The position numbers and the translations under genes were made by a program. Of a stretch of DNA of 64,000 nucleotides, positions 14,555 to 25,368 are shown piece by piece. The stretch is from Paragonimus skrjabini miyazakii. Lineage: Eukaryota > Platyhelminthes > Trematoda > Plagiorchiida > Troglotrematidae. The notes beneath the pieces were generated by a model. It searched no databases and had not been told where the DNA came from. It saw only the letters and a program-made list of their open reading frames with translations. Every line of letters starts with the position of its first letter. Within the stretch, counting starts at the first letter, position 1. The stretch covers positions 280,165 to 344,164 of the forward strand of contig JTDE01000154.1 of NCBI GenBank assembly GCA_014338405.1. The letters are read 5' to 3'.

Positions 14555-14774
14555 CTGTATTGCACGGCCATCTGTGCGGAAGAGGATCTTTAGTTGCATC
14601 TGGTGCGTAACCCGGACGGCACAAACAGGTAAGCATGTCTGTATCACTCAATGCATTTTGACACAGTCCGAACGTGCCACAAACCTTCTGCCCGTTCTTG
14701 ACACATCCTTGTTCTGCGTTTGGGCAACCCCTTTTTGATGGTTGTTGCCAGGTTGCTCGGTAAAAGTCCAACAG
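14555..14774 (-). CDS. Type III classical cadherin-like gene, exon: end of laminin-G 1 and second EGF-like domain
   Basis: The exon is 220 nt, with acceptor ...ttgtccctcaacag and donor ACAG|gttagt, entering in phase 0 and leaving in phase 1. The first residues (LLDFYRATW) finish the laminin-G domain that began at 20.4 kb, just after its closing 'SCVDKIIFDGE' strand. Then comes a short linker, a Cys-Pro, and an EGF-like domain with the motif TCLCRPGY. In CadN the first laminin-G domain is likewise followed by 'GCP', a cysteine cluster and 'CQCRPGW'. The last cysteine is reached only after a 16-residue spacer (ending RWPC), longer than in a standard EGF. The product would be an extracellular part of an adhesion receptor. 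Confidence 0.85.
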
Positions 14775-15388
14775 CTGTTGAGGGACAATAGTGTGAGAAA
14801 CTCGACATACAATGTTCTGTCGAATTACTTCTCATTACATTGAAAATAAACGGTTGAAGGCCTCTTTACATACCATGTTTTGTTCACACCTCTACATTTC
14901 GACAGTCATTATTTAGATTCTTAGGTCAAACATGTTTTAACTTAATGAAAACAGTTCAATTTAGAACTTAAAAACAATGCACCACAGAAAACATCCGGGT
15001 TGTATCACTTGATATTGGTCGAATATATGAATAACAAGTGCTGGGCGAGTTATGACTTCAGAGGTTAGCTCCAGGCGCTTGCCGTGTTAGAGGGGAATAA
15101 ATTGGTGACACGGTGGCGCTTTTGAAATCGAGCAGGTCATTGTTATGACCTGCTATAGTTTTGAAGCCTTCAAGAGCCAAAGTAGGTCTTTAGATATCAC
15201 CGTATGTGTACATTGAATCTGTCCGTTATTGTTTAGAACAGCTATTGTTTACCGGTTTAATGGGATGTCAATGTTTGCCGAAGCCTGTGAATTACTAGTG
15301 CAAAATTACTACACTTCTGTTGTTTTAATTAGTAGTGAATCACCTTGGTAAGGGTGGTTTTATTCATTCAATATTGTTATATACTCAC
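14775..15388. other. Intron of the cadherin-like gene, 614 nt, with hairpins
   Basis: This short intron contains a perfect 10-bp inverted repeat with a 4-nt loop at 15131-15154, and just before it an imperfect inverted repeat around 15075-15120 (gcgc..ccgtgt against acacgg..gcgc). No coding signal was seen. Confidence 0.6.
15131..15154. repeat. Perfect 10-bp inverted repeat with 4-nt loop
   Basis: The arms agcaggtcat and atgacctgct are exact reverse complements around the loop tgtt. It lies inside an intron of the cadherin-like gene. An RNA hairpin or the end of a small decayed element are both possible, and nothing else indicates function. Confidence 0.8.
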
Positions 15389-15586
15389 TTCTCCGTCGAA
15401 AATAATCTTATCCACACAGCTATCTAGACTTTGCTGCGCAGCACCGGCGGCAATACCAAGCTGTACATTTCCCCCGATGTCAAATGTTAACGGAGCAGAG
15501 TCCACGACCTGTCTCAATTCACATTGATCCACCGTCAGATCTCGACATCGATCAAACAGCAGATAGATCACCAATTGTTTCTGTGC
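15389..15586 (-). CDS. Type III classical cadherin-like gene, exon: laminin-G 1, distal half with extra cysteine pair
   Basis: The exon is 198 nt (66 codons), phase 0 to phase 0, with acceptor ...attaacttcaag and donor GAA|gtgagt. It contains FDRCRD and, eight residues after that cysteine, a second cysteine (DQCEL), then a strand around FDIGGNVQLG and the closing SCVDKIIFDGE. The 'D.C+' cysteine followed shortly by another cysteine and a 'l.lGG'-type strand is a signature of the first laminin-G domain of type III cadherins such as Drosophila CadN, and it is why I prefer this family over Fat, CELSR or agrin. The role would be structural, in the membrane-proximal ectodomain. Confidence 0.88.
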
Positions 15587-15776
15587 CTTGAAGTTAATGA
15601 AAAGCGATTACACAGTATCACCATTGGTTACAACATAGCTTCAGAGATAATAATGGAGTTTATGCATCGAGATATTTAAGTGTTGGAAATAACAGCGAAA
15701 TACAAACAAGGAGGAAACCAATCTGATAAGTAATATGCCAGATTACTTATGCTGTCTTGCAGAAAGCACAGTAAAA

Positions 15777-15810
15777 ATGAGGTTTTACTCTCTGACTGAT
15801 AAAACCTCAT
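15777..15810. repeat. Perfect 11-bp inverted repeat with 12-nt loop
   Basis: The arms atgaggtttta and taaaacctcat are exact reverse complements. A second inverted repeat (ataagtaat and attacttat, 7-nt loop) lies 30 bp before it at about 15724-15748. Together with the hairpin at 15131-15154 they form a local cluster on both sides of the 15.4-kb exon. Confidence 0.75.
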
Positions 15811-18800
15811 ACAAAGTCAAAATATATATAGTAGAAAATAAGCTTTAATTGTATTTCAAGGTGCTGGAATTTGAATATTCTTATATGGAATTCGAAAAAA
15901 CACATTTTTGAAATAATTAGCGAACGTGAGTGGTTTTCGCAACCTTGCCTATTTCCTAACATCACCGTCTACAGAATTCGAATACATGTGGCCGAACATG
16001 AGGGAAGCGAAACGGTTAATCCCCCCACTTCCTTGACTTGCTTCCGTAGATAGCTTTTTCTGTGCTCATTAATTTACCCGAGTCAACGAATATTCCCCAT
16101 GTTTGGCACGTTATTTTCCAATAATCGTTGAACGTAATCTGTGTGCACCTGGAGATTTAGTTGAAACCAAGTGCCCCATATAAATTAGTTAGTTAACGTG
16201 TAACCTGTTTTCAAGTTTATACGACAAGCGAACCAAGAGAGTTCAGTCCCATTCGTCTGTTCTTTTCACTCAAAGTTTTTATTTTTATTGTTGTTTTTTA
16301 ATCCTGTTGGATTGGTTGAATTCTGCTTGATAAATCTCGTTTTTGCTCAAAGTCGCTCAGGGCGCATTGAAAGTTTTTACTAGTATACAACTCAGCCATT
16401 TCGAAACAGTGCATCTACCGAAATTCTTAAATGTGTACCGCTTTCGTGACCGGACATCTAACTGGAATACCTCGTTAGATCAACAGATAACAAGTATATA
16501 TTGAAAACTGTGGCATGATGGACAAAAGTTTCTACAACTTTAATCTTGCTGACCGAGAAGAAAACGGAGTAAATTTGTATCGTACTTGTTATTTCCATAC
16601 GGCTGCAAATAGTAGAGCAATGCAACTATTCGCCCGTAAAATCTGCAGCAAAATAGGGGTGCAATTCAGCTTGTATCAACTAAATCTCCAAGGCCAGATG
16701 TCCACGTTCTGACAGAACAGATGACGTAACCATGGCCGCTATCGTAACAGCCATCAATAATTTGTACAGTCGACGTGAACTTTCTGAAACTGACAACAAT
16801 CCGTTCGATTCATTACCGTATATTTTCTCACATGATTAACCCATAGAAATGTGTTGTATTTAGCTTGATGTTGAATCACCGAAAACAAGCTTGTTCGCTA
16901 CACGTTATTCCAAAATCTCCAATTGCTTGACAATAATTTTAAAATATTTTAGGATAGTTAATTAACTTCGAGGAGTTTGTCACAACCGGTTGGTCGCCAT
17001 CTTGGAGCAATCATCTGGTAATCCCAAGACTTGATCTAGTTCGTTCTGAATCGCTGAGGACCTGTGAACGGCACTTATACGTTTGTAAGACTAAGATGTG
17101 GTAACTTGCCAGTGTCCATGTGCTGTCAGTTTTACAGTTGCAAGAGTACTTGTCTGTAAAGAAATTGGACTGGAACTTCGGTTCCAGTGGTGACAAAGAT
17201 ACATATATGTTATGCTACATTACAAGGAAAAAACGCAACACATGAGCTGTGTTTCAAAGGGGGTTGTCTAATAGGTCTATCGGCAAACAAAAGCTGTCAG
17301 TGCATTTCACTCATCTTCATTTTTATCTACTGTCTACACCCAAACACAGATTTTAACCGCTGAGGCAGCGAAAACGTTCCATGCTGTTTTCTCTTTTACT
17401 TCGGTTGTCATTCGGATAGATCGCAAGATAGCAGTCTCACTGGCGTTCAACGAGATAGTAGCTGTCTTCAATTGTTCTTACGTTACGTATCAATGACATT
17501 TGGCGGTTAAATTATGAGTAAAAGATTGGAATTTGATAATTCTAATGCTCCGAGTTGCGTTTCGAGTTTTCTTGTATAATGCTTTCTCTGAAACAATCAA
17601 CGAAAAGAATCACCAAGATAAATGGCTTTAGCATCAGTGGAATCATTAAGGAAAATAACTAATTTCAACTACGTTACGACTGTATGCAAAGATTTCCAAT
17701 GTTCCTCTACAACAGAATTGCAGATTGTTCCACAAACACTACTTTTTTGCAATTCATTCACCGACTTTTATTTGCGGAACAGTCGTTCCTATCAAGCACG
17801 CATTCAACTCACAATAAAAATTGAGAATCTCAGCCAGTTCACTGATTGAAAATGTTTTTGAAAATAAGAAAACGTGTTCTCTGAAAGCTTGCACTAATCT
17901 AGGGGTTTCATATTCGCGGTCACTTCCTTTGCATCCAGGTGCTGATGATTGAATCAACAAACATGTCTGCGATGTCGCTTTTATATCTTATCGTTCTGGA
18001 CGCTGCAAATACATCAATGCGGATGCAAAAAATGTCTTCCATTCTGAATGCTTGCAGTTCATTGGCTTATCATCTTCTTGTTAATTATTTAGATTCGTTG
18101 AATTTCTGACCTTAAGAAGGCTGAGTATATACGGACTCAAATCACCTCAAACGTGGGTAGTTGTTAACAAATTTGAAGCGCTCTAGTCCAACGAAAACAG
18201 CTGTCGTTATCCACCACTGAGGAAAGGTGCTGACTGCCCAGGGCCACACCTCGTAGTTTCCTCCAGGCCAACCATCACAGGGTGTGAGGAGGACTGAGAT
18301 GAGATTTGAGCCAGACTGAACATATACTCAATGGTAACACATCGAAGTCGCTAGTACATGTAAATCGGTAGTATGCATCCACTTTTAGAGGGATAAATAC
18401 TTATTCTGTTCTCACCGAGTGGAAACTGGATAGCAATACACAGGTTTAATGAAAAGGGATAAACATAAACAACCCTGGAAAGCAACACTAAACACGTGAG
18501 AAAGGGTCATAACGGTGATCCCTGTAGGAGTTTTATACACTTAAAATGTAGTCACTGCAGGTGTCAGAGAATAGACCCTTCATACCTGCATTATTTTGGT
18601 CAAGCTTTTACCGCTTCATAAAAGCGATCGTTGTAAAAAGGTTACTATAGGGAGGTAGCACAGTATAAATATGCTTGTATTTTACTATTCACGTGTTCCG
18701 TAGGGTTGTTCCCCTATCTCCCATCGTTTGTGACGCAATGTGGATTTACTGCCTTTATATTCACATACTACTTACATTTGTGAAGTAGACAGAATGTTGC

Positions 18801-18879
18801 ACAAATTTATAACTTCGACTTAAACATCACACAATTGATCGCAACTATCGCATTCCCATAGACATTTCGAAATGAAGCA

Positions 18880-19000
18880 CTAGACTCGTGTTTCGCCCTC
18901 AATAGAATGGAAAATCTTAGGGATTATGACAGTTGCGACCAACTGTGTGTGACGCTCAACTTGAAATTGACCAAATCTCCGACTACTCATCAGAAAATTA
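18880..19000 (+). repeat. Rearranged relic of the 59-kb tRNA-like repeat family
   Basis: From about 18908 the sequence aligns, in the same orientation, with 59268-59362: gaatggaaaa..., the block ...acagttgcgaccaactgtg..., and ...ctactcatcaga. The segment just before it (aagcactagactcgtgtttcg) instead matches the reverse complement of the matching part of the 59-kb copies (cgaaacacgagtctagt and gagtctagtgctt). So this copy carries an internal inversion, or is a chimera of two insertions. Divergence is substantial, so the copy is old. Confidence 0.6.
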
Positions 19001-20008
19001 TAACTGCCGCTTAAACATGCAACAACGCTTCCGTATAGCAAGTCATATTTGACCGTTCTTACAAGTAACTGCCAGAGCAGACTGATGTCTAGGAAACAAA
19101 AAGGAATTGCTTAACAAGATGTGGGAAGAGATCCCACATGGATGCGATCTACATATCTATTCAATTTTCCTTAGTCTGACCATATAAGCACTGGAGCACA
19201 TTACTGAATGGTGACGAGTTCGAGCTTCAAGTATCTAATGAGCCATATCCCTGAAGAAGTTTCTGAAAAACTATTCTGTTAAGGCTAACTGCTCAAAACA
19301 ACTAGATAAGCCGCTTCAGTTGTTGGAAAATGAATGCTTAATAGCTGTGTCGGTTGTAGTAGCCTTGAAATACCTCCTCAAGTTTTCAAGAAAACAAACC
19401 TAACAACATACAATATCGATATAAACCAAATTTGAGCGCCTCATCGTGACAACACTTGTTATAATGTACTGCTCAATAAAGCATACCCACAGGAGCTTCT
19501 CAAACCTCCAAAACCAAAACGTGTCAGCGAAACAACCGCATCTAAATTACTGTCCGCTTTGTTGACACCATGTCGTTACCGCAGACGTACCAGAGTTAAA
19601 AGTGTTCGTTCAAAAGAAAGAAGACAGCATAACTAAAAGTAGTGCAAATTTATTGAAGTGAAACTGTAGCCAGCGTTTGGAACCTGGGCTTCTGCTGTAT
19701 CAGAAACAGTAACAGAAACCGCTTGTCAATCAGCTTCATCTGCAGTGCGAGTTTAGCCAAGAAGCTATACAGAGATATCGTTAATCTTGATTTTAGACTA
19801 CTTTATTTATCCGCCAGGTTAAAATTCAACAAATGCTCCTAAAGATAGACTATCCTGGTAGATTTACTCATACAGCTAATGCTGAAATCTACCAGTTCTA
19901 ATGTTGACCACTGAAATCGAACCGATTACAAAGGTTTGCTTTTAAGCGAAAGTCAAGTTATTGCAAAACATTCAACTACAGTATTTTAAGACAGTTCTCA
20001 TGACTTAC

Positions 20009-20164
20009 GCTGGCTTCAAGAAACAAGTCTATGTAATGCCATGCGTTGTCGTTGGTGGCCGGTGTGATGGTAGTAAACTGCATGGTTTTCTTCACAGTGC
20101 CCAAAGATAAAGTCACTCCTGGTCTGCCGGAACTGAGCAATATGTGAACTTGAGGATTTCCAGC
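20009..20164 (-). CDS. Type III classical cadherin-like gene, exon: laminin-G 1, central part
   Basis: The exon is 156 nt (52 codons), phase 0 to phase 0, with donor AGC|gtaagt and acceptor ...tcgttatag. It contains the strands VHILLSSGRPGVTLSLG and the motif NDNAWHYIDLFLE. The Trp-His pair followed by a hydrophobic strand corresponds to the 'DG.WH...d.f' strand of laminin-G domains, including CadN ('DGEWHRLDIFW'). Its neighbours at 20.4 kb and 15.5 kb join in frame without a stop. Confidence 0.88.
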
Positions 20165-20267
20165 CTATAACGAGAGGTAAAAGTTATGCAGAGATGCTAT
20201 ATATGTATACTGGGTATAAACGAATGAGCCGGGCATTTTAAAAAATCTGGAAAAATGGATTACTTAC

Positions 20268-20460
20268 TGAATCTTTTACAACCAGCAGTGTTCCATCTCC
20301 CTTCTTGTCTTTGGTAATGTACTGTAGGCTCAAGTGGAAATACCGCGTTTGGTTAAGCGTAATTTGGAATGGGCCGTATTTCATTTCAATCGGACCATCG
20401 ACAACCGTGACTCGGGTTAACTTGCATTGGCGATCCATTACCTCTAACGGACACTTACAA
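20268..20460 (-). CDS. Type III classical cadherin-like gene, exon: end of EGF-like 1 and start of laminin-G 1
   Basis: The exon is 193 nt, with acceptor ...ttgttttctcccag (strong pyrimidine tract) and donor TCA|gtaagt, entering in phase 2 and leaving in phase 0. It begins with the last cysteines of the EGF-like domain (CKCPLEVMDRQC) and continues directly into laminin-G strands (YFHLSLQYITKDKKGDGTLL), where the 'hl.l.y.T+..dG.LL' pattern is typical. The one-base overhang completes the Thr codon left open by the exon at 23541-23686. Confidence 0.9.
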
Positions 20461-23400
20461 CTGGGAGAAAACAAATAAGTGTATTATCATTCATTGATTT
20501 TCTTGACAGTATTCTGAGTGTAGAGTGAGTTCGAACAGAAAGTAAGCCGCTAAGTGAACTGTAAAGTAATTCATTGTCGTCAACACGACTAACCATCGAT
20601 TACCTCAGCGACCGATGTTTCAGTGCACAGTCGGTGTGTCTCAGGGTTTCAATCGGGACCGATCTTTGTTCCTGTTAATACTTATTGGTGCACTATATTC
20701 CATCTGACCTCCTATACTGTTATACTGTGAAGATGAGGGAATGTGGTTATTGGTGATGTTGGAAGGTAGAAAGTTTCAATTTGATCGTGGCACCTCAAAG
20801 TACGGGAACCAAACGCATCGGTTTCCATTTGTGTCCTCTAAAGCTAGTTTGTCACTCCTCAAGAAACACGTGCACTTTACCGGGTTTGAATTTAAGTATT
20901 AAACAAAGCAAGCAAGAGCCATCGTCTCAGATGATGTCGGTTTTTCTTTCACTTTTACCCGGATGATTACCAAATTGTTAACACAACAATTGGAGTGATA
21001 AGTCATCCGTTTCTGGAACGTTCTATATATGGGACTTTCTACAGATGTTCAACCTAGGTATACGTATCCACCTTTAGCTAAAGTTTAACGAAAGCAAATC
21101 TTGTTTTAAGACAGATGAAGAACTGAGTCAATTGTAAACTACATAAAGTGTCCCAAGAATTCCCTTACGTTCTTAATGCGAGGCACTGCGTAAACTAGTT
21201 CAATTCTCACTGTCAAATGCGATCATCTGTTAGCCTCTGAATTCATTTGGAATGCATTTTTGCGTTATTTCGAATTGCTGGTCCTGGGATCGTAGACTGT
21301 GCTTGGAACATCGAAAGGGTAATCTGAATTACAAACAGTACTCTTTTAGTGCAAAGGTGTATGAGTAATCTGGATAACCATGCGTAAACCTATCACAATG
21401 GTGTCATAAACATATGACTAAGCAAAATTGTGACGCAAGTATTCGTGAGGTTATTCATAGCCTTTAACATATAACAATCTAAAGAACTTCGAAATGGTAC
21501 ACACTCTTAAATTGAGCACTAACAAATCAATGTATGTTAGCTTGAACTTGTTTCCTGTTTCAGAGTTTCCTCTTAATTCGCATCGTTGTATTTCTTATTC
21601 GTATTCTTATCACTGTTTTGTAAATGTATAATTTTTTGTCTCATTCTGCATACTTGTTATACGGTCCGGTACACAATCACGTGTGTATATGCATTCTCGG
21701 CTTCTCTTAACTCGTAAACTTGTTATGATTTCGAGTAAAAGATTCACACCTTGAAGGTAGTTTACGTTTTGGTAAGGACTGACTGATCTTACAACCGTAG
21801 AGGGATATTTCACACACACATGTTTATTTACAGTGTTGCAAAACGATGATAACCGATCAAATGCTGGCCAAATGATTAAGTTTATTCTTTCACATCCTTG
21901 ACTGATAACCCACGTAGCTTGTACTACCTTTCTTGTACCTGTTAAATCAACTTCAGCAAAACTCACAGTGGTAGTACTCCAAACTCTTTATACGAACGAA
22001 ACTAGCAAATATGTTGTCTTATTCCTAGAGTCATTTTAATACTGAGTGATGTGATATGAGTGACATCAGATGATTGCTTGCTGATGGACAGTTTGGCAAT
22101 GTTCCACTTTGGACTCATCGATTACGAGTGAAATGATCAAGATTTGAAATAACAACCATCATGGTATCAACTAGAGCCCATATCCGGCAAGTTTGCTCAT
22201 CCATTTAGCACTGCCGAGGAATAAACAAATAAGACCACTGTTTCCGTTTGACACCTTGGACAGAGCCACCTTAACGCTTAAGTTGCACTGTTTTCTATCA
22301 ATAGGAATGATGAAGTAGGCACTGCCTCTCCAGCCAATTGGGTCTAACTATGACATTTACAAGTAAACGTGGTTGAAGCTGTAAATGGGGTAATTTTCCA
22401 ATAAATAGTGTATTAAGCAGCATAGCCAACACATCATCCCGTGAGCCAGAGCTCGAATTCACGCTCGGGTGACGAGTTCACCTCGAAACAAGTGCTTCTG
22501 TCCGAAAAGACTCGTCGGGACATTAAATGAATACGAAGATCGCTATCTAGTGCAGCTAATTTCCAGCGACTACCATCCAGGATGGACAGAAATTGGACTC
22601 ATGCTGGTGATACAATCAGACCTTTCTTACATGATAACTCGTTACGACAGAGGAGCTCATAGTGAAATGTTGGCTTGGGAATAGGTGTCAAAAAACGCCA
22701 ACATTCTAATCCTTTCGGTCGTAGCTGGTGCATATTGGACAAGAGGGGGGCTGCGATCAAATTAAGACAGAAGTGGTACGAATATTTTCAGTTATCCAAC
22801 ACGCTCCTGATTCTCCCTTGCCGAGTTTGTTTTTGACTATATCATGCCAACACATATGGAAATCGTTACTGACCACTACTGACGAGTTCATCTGTTCGAT
22901 GTGGGTCATGACTGATTAATCTCATTAATGCTTAAACAGGTGACACATCTAGCTAAAGACAAATGGTTATTTGTAATCTTATCGTATTTAAAGGTTGCAG
23001 TACAATTTATATGCATGTAAATTATAATCCTTCCTTGTCATAGCTGGAAAGAATCTGAGGTTACATCCATAAAATTGGTACAGGAAACATGAGACAAAGT
23101 ATTCAGCACCGCTCTCTGTTGAATTATGTAAATAAGCCCGTACCTTCAGATAATGATCTAAAACTCAATAGCCTTTAATATCATTATCAATGTGGTCATT
23201 CAATTCTGCTGAGATAGGTCGATACCCAACGTTACTATCGGCATCACTCTGTTGGACTTGGAACGTTTGCAGCAGCATAACCATTTTAAGGTTACTCTCT
23301 CTAAACTAATTCAGGAGGGTTTGCTTAAATTAGATAAAACAATACTTTATTTAATTGATATCAATAATAATTATAATGGTAATTAATAAATTGTTCAGGA

Positions 23401-23540
23401 CAATCAAACGGTCAACAAATTTATCAATAAGTAAGCAAATGCCGGTTAAACTTTCTGTCTGGCTTTCTAACGCTAAAGGGCAGACTGTTCACGCAATAAA
23501 TCTCTTACCACTTTTACTTCATCATTTTTATTAAACGTAC
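20461..23540. other. Intron of the cadherin-like gene, 3.1 kb
   Basis: No coding signal was found. The interval 23321-23400 is very AT-rich with many TAAT-type repeats. Short plus-strand open frames near 22.5-22.9 kb are not recognisable. Confidence 0.6.
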
Positions 23541-23686
23541 GTGTAACGTTCCTCGTTCACAATTTGCGTTCCCCCATTCAAACAAGGTGGGAGATTTTTG
23601 GGTGGGCTGCCCATGATAGCCATTGTAGATGGTATGCAAACGCTGACATAACTGCAAAATGCCAGAAATAATAGCATGGAGTCCTT
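23541..23686 (-). CDS. Type III classical cadherin-like gene, exon: linker and most of EGF-like domain 1
   Basis: The exon is 146 nt with donor TACAC|gtacgt and acceptor ...cgtgcgtttttgcag, phase 0 to phase 2. It encodes a hydrophobic, cysteine-containing linker and then PPCLNGGTQIVNEERYT, the first half of an EGF-like domain; the remaining cysteines are in the next exon. A second acceptor AG 35 nt further in (...ggcattttgcag) gives an equally good site but the wrong phase for the upstream exon. A third at about 23700 (...tatgtttccag) also fails on phase. The phase-0 site is chosen because the exon at 23829-24024 ends in phase 0 and the 142-nt intron between them is otherwise normal. Confidence 0.85.
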
Positions 23687-23828
23687 CTGCAAAAACGCAC
23701 GTCTGGAAACATAAGGTTTAAATTTAGACGTCAGGTGAATGAAAAACCAGACAAATGAACGAAAGTAGTTCAATAAGTCATCAAATTGAACAGGCAAGAC
23801 GAATGTAGCATCCTATCGAATGACTTAC

Positions 23829-24024
23829 AACACAATAGTCTTGATAATAGATCTGACCGTGTTTACTGACACATTCAGTAGAGTTTAAGCCAAAATGGCT
23901 AAATGAAATGCTACTTACGGTAAACATCCAACGACATGTAGAACTGAAATTCATTTGATTTTGACCGCCTTTGCATCTCCTCGTTGGAAATATCGGTGTT
24001 TGTGCAACAAACTTTGGTTTTTCA
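23829..24024 (-). CDS. Type III classical cadherin-like gene, exon: cysteine-rich region before EGF 1
   Basis: The exon is 196 nt, with acceptor ...taactctgtctcttaag and donor GTT|gtaagt, entering in phase 2 and leaving in phase 0. The 65 codons contain four cysteines, in RRCKGG, SSTCRWMF, TECVSKHG and QDYCV, and potential N-glycosylation sites (NFSS, NSTE). In CadN the stretch between the last cadherin repeat and the first EGF also has a cysteine pair ('C.GSCTN') followed by a glycosylated strand, so I read this as the same membrane-proximal region. It also contains an internal unused GTAAGT at 23918-23913 with an AG 20 nt later. Reading straight through keeps the frame open, and a 20-nt intron is too short. 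Confidence 0.75.
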
Positions 24025-25301
24025 CTTAAGAGACAGAGTTACTCCTTATCTGTGAATATATATCGCTTAATTTGAAATCAGATTTTAAATTCATGAAAAC
24101 GACTGCCCCTAGCATACCACAGAATTTAGGTGAGGACGAAGTGGACTGGCTATCTGCATGGGTAAGACACCATCACAGAAGTTAACACACTTTATACTGA
24201 GCAGCTCTCTACACTGACCAATTGTGTGCTGACGTCACAGTGAGTAAACTGTTGTTTGTTAGACCTGTGTGAATTCCAGGGCAGTCTCCGGGACGTCGAA
24301 TAACCGCTTCAACATAAAGTGTCTAATCAGGTAATGACCAACACTACTGATGAATGCATTTACTTCGGGAGGTATTTTGTTACAATAAGTCATTCCTCCT
24401 CGATGAATGAGGATTTTGATGTTAATGGGTTTCTGGACGCAACTGTTAAAATCAGGAACAAATTACTGACATGAGTTATAGGGTAGACGGTTCAATAACA
24501 TTGCGTCCTGTTTTTGAACTGATTACCACGTATGTTCGCCACATGATCAGAAATGTGCATAAGCTCAGTACATCTGTGGATTTGCCATTAGATTACCTGT
24601 AACAGCCGTTTTAGTAATAATACTATCTTAACGGAAATCGCTCTGAGCTTTAGTTGAAACCCAACTACTGTCAAGAGCGTGTTAGTTATCCCACACACAG
24701 AAATGAGAGACTATAGGGGAAGTTGGCCTGATGCGCTATGTTAACTGTGACCCATCATAACCTACGGCAACCTAAATATATGATATCAGAGCTTTCACAG
24801 AAATCATACGGCAGGTACCAAGGCTTCGTAAACAATGTGTTACAGTGTACCGACTATAAATTGACCAATTGTATGTCTTACGATATTTGATTCTTTAATT
24901 CAGCTGTTCTTAAGCAACACTCACTTGCACAGTTTTACTGTAGGACATCATGTGACTCGTCATGAAGGTCATTGATTACTGAAGTGAACCGTGCAAACTC
25001 AGCTCATCGGTGTGATCCTACAATCTTTGGTTACCTCCATCGTCACAACTCCTTAACCCAGAGGTTTTGCAACCGTGTGCGAATTAGAAAATCTCCAGAG
25101 CGCTATATAAAGGCAATTATTGACTGTTGGTTTAAACTAAACTCAGCAAGGAATACGGTTGCCTACAATCTCGTAATATCATTATCCCACTTTGACATTG
25201 TTTTAAAAGGTATTCAAGAACACAGAACTATTCTGTATGCCGCTGACCAGGTTCCCTAGATCATACTTTTGCAAAACCCACCGGAAACATGTTCAACTTA
25301 C
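24025..25301. other. Intron of the cadherin-like gene, 1.3 kb
   Basis: It starts with a duplicated donor (gtaagtaag, see the exon at 25302). Nothing else was recognised. Confidence 0.6.
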
Positions 25302-25368
25302 TTACCAACACAATTCTGAAATCCGGGTTTATGGATCAAGGCAACAATGCCTTTGTCGTAGGATGTTC
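25302..25368 (-). CDS. Type III classical cadherin-like gene, short exon of the membrane-proximal region
   Basis: The exon is 67 nt, entering in phase 1 after ...cttgtattttgag and leaving in phase 2 at AA|gtaagt. The peptide SYDKGIVALIHKPGFQ resembles the CadN-family strand 'YY.p.kLnGlv..h..e.e'. An in-frame stop lies directly upstream of the acceptor, so the exon must start here. Two overlapping donors occur four bases apart (ttg|gtaagtaag). Only the distal one keeps the reading frame into 23829-24024, giving N-E-K-P across the junction. Confidence 0.7.

Larger units (their letters stand above)
15587..20008. other. Intron of the cadherin-like gene, 4.4 kb, with hairpins and a SINE relic
   Basis: Just upstream of the 15.4-kb exon there are two more near-perfect inverted repeats (15724-15748 and 15777-15810). 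A relic of the repeat family found at 59 kb lies around 18880-19000. Plus-strand open frames here are short and not recognisable. Confidence 0.6.
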
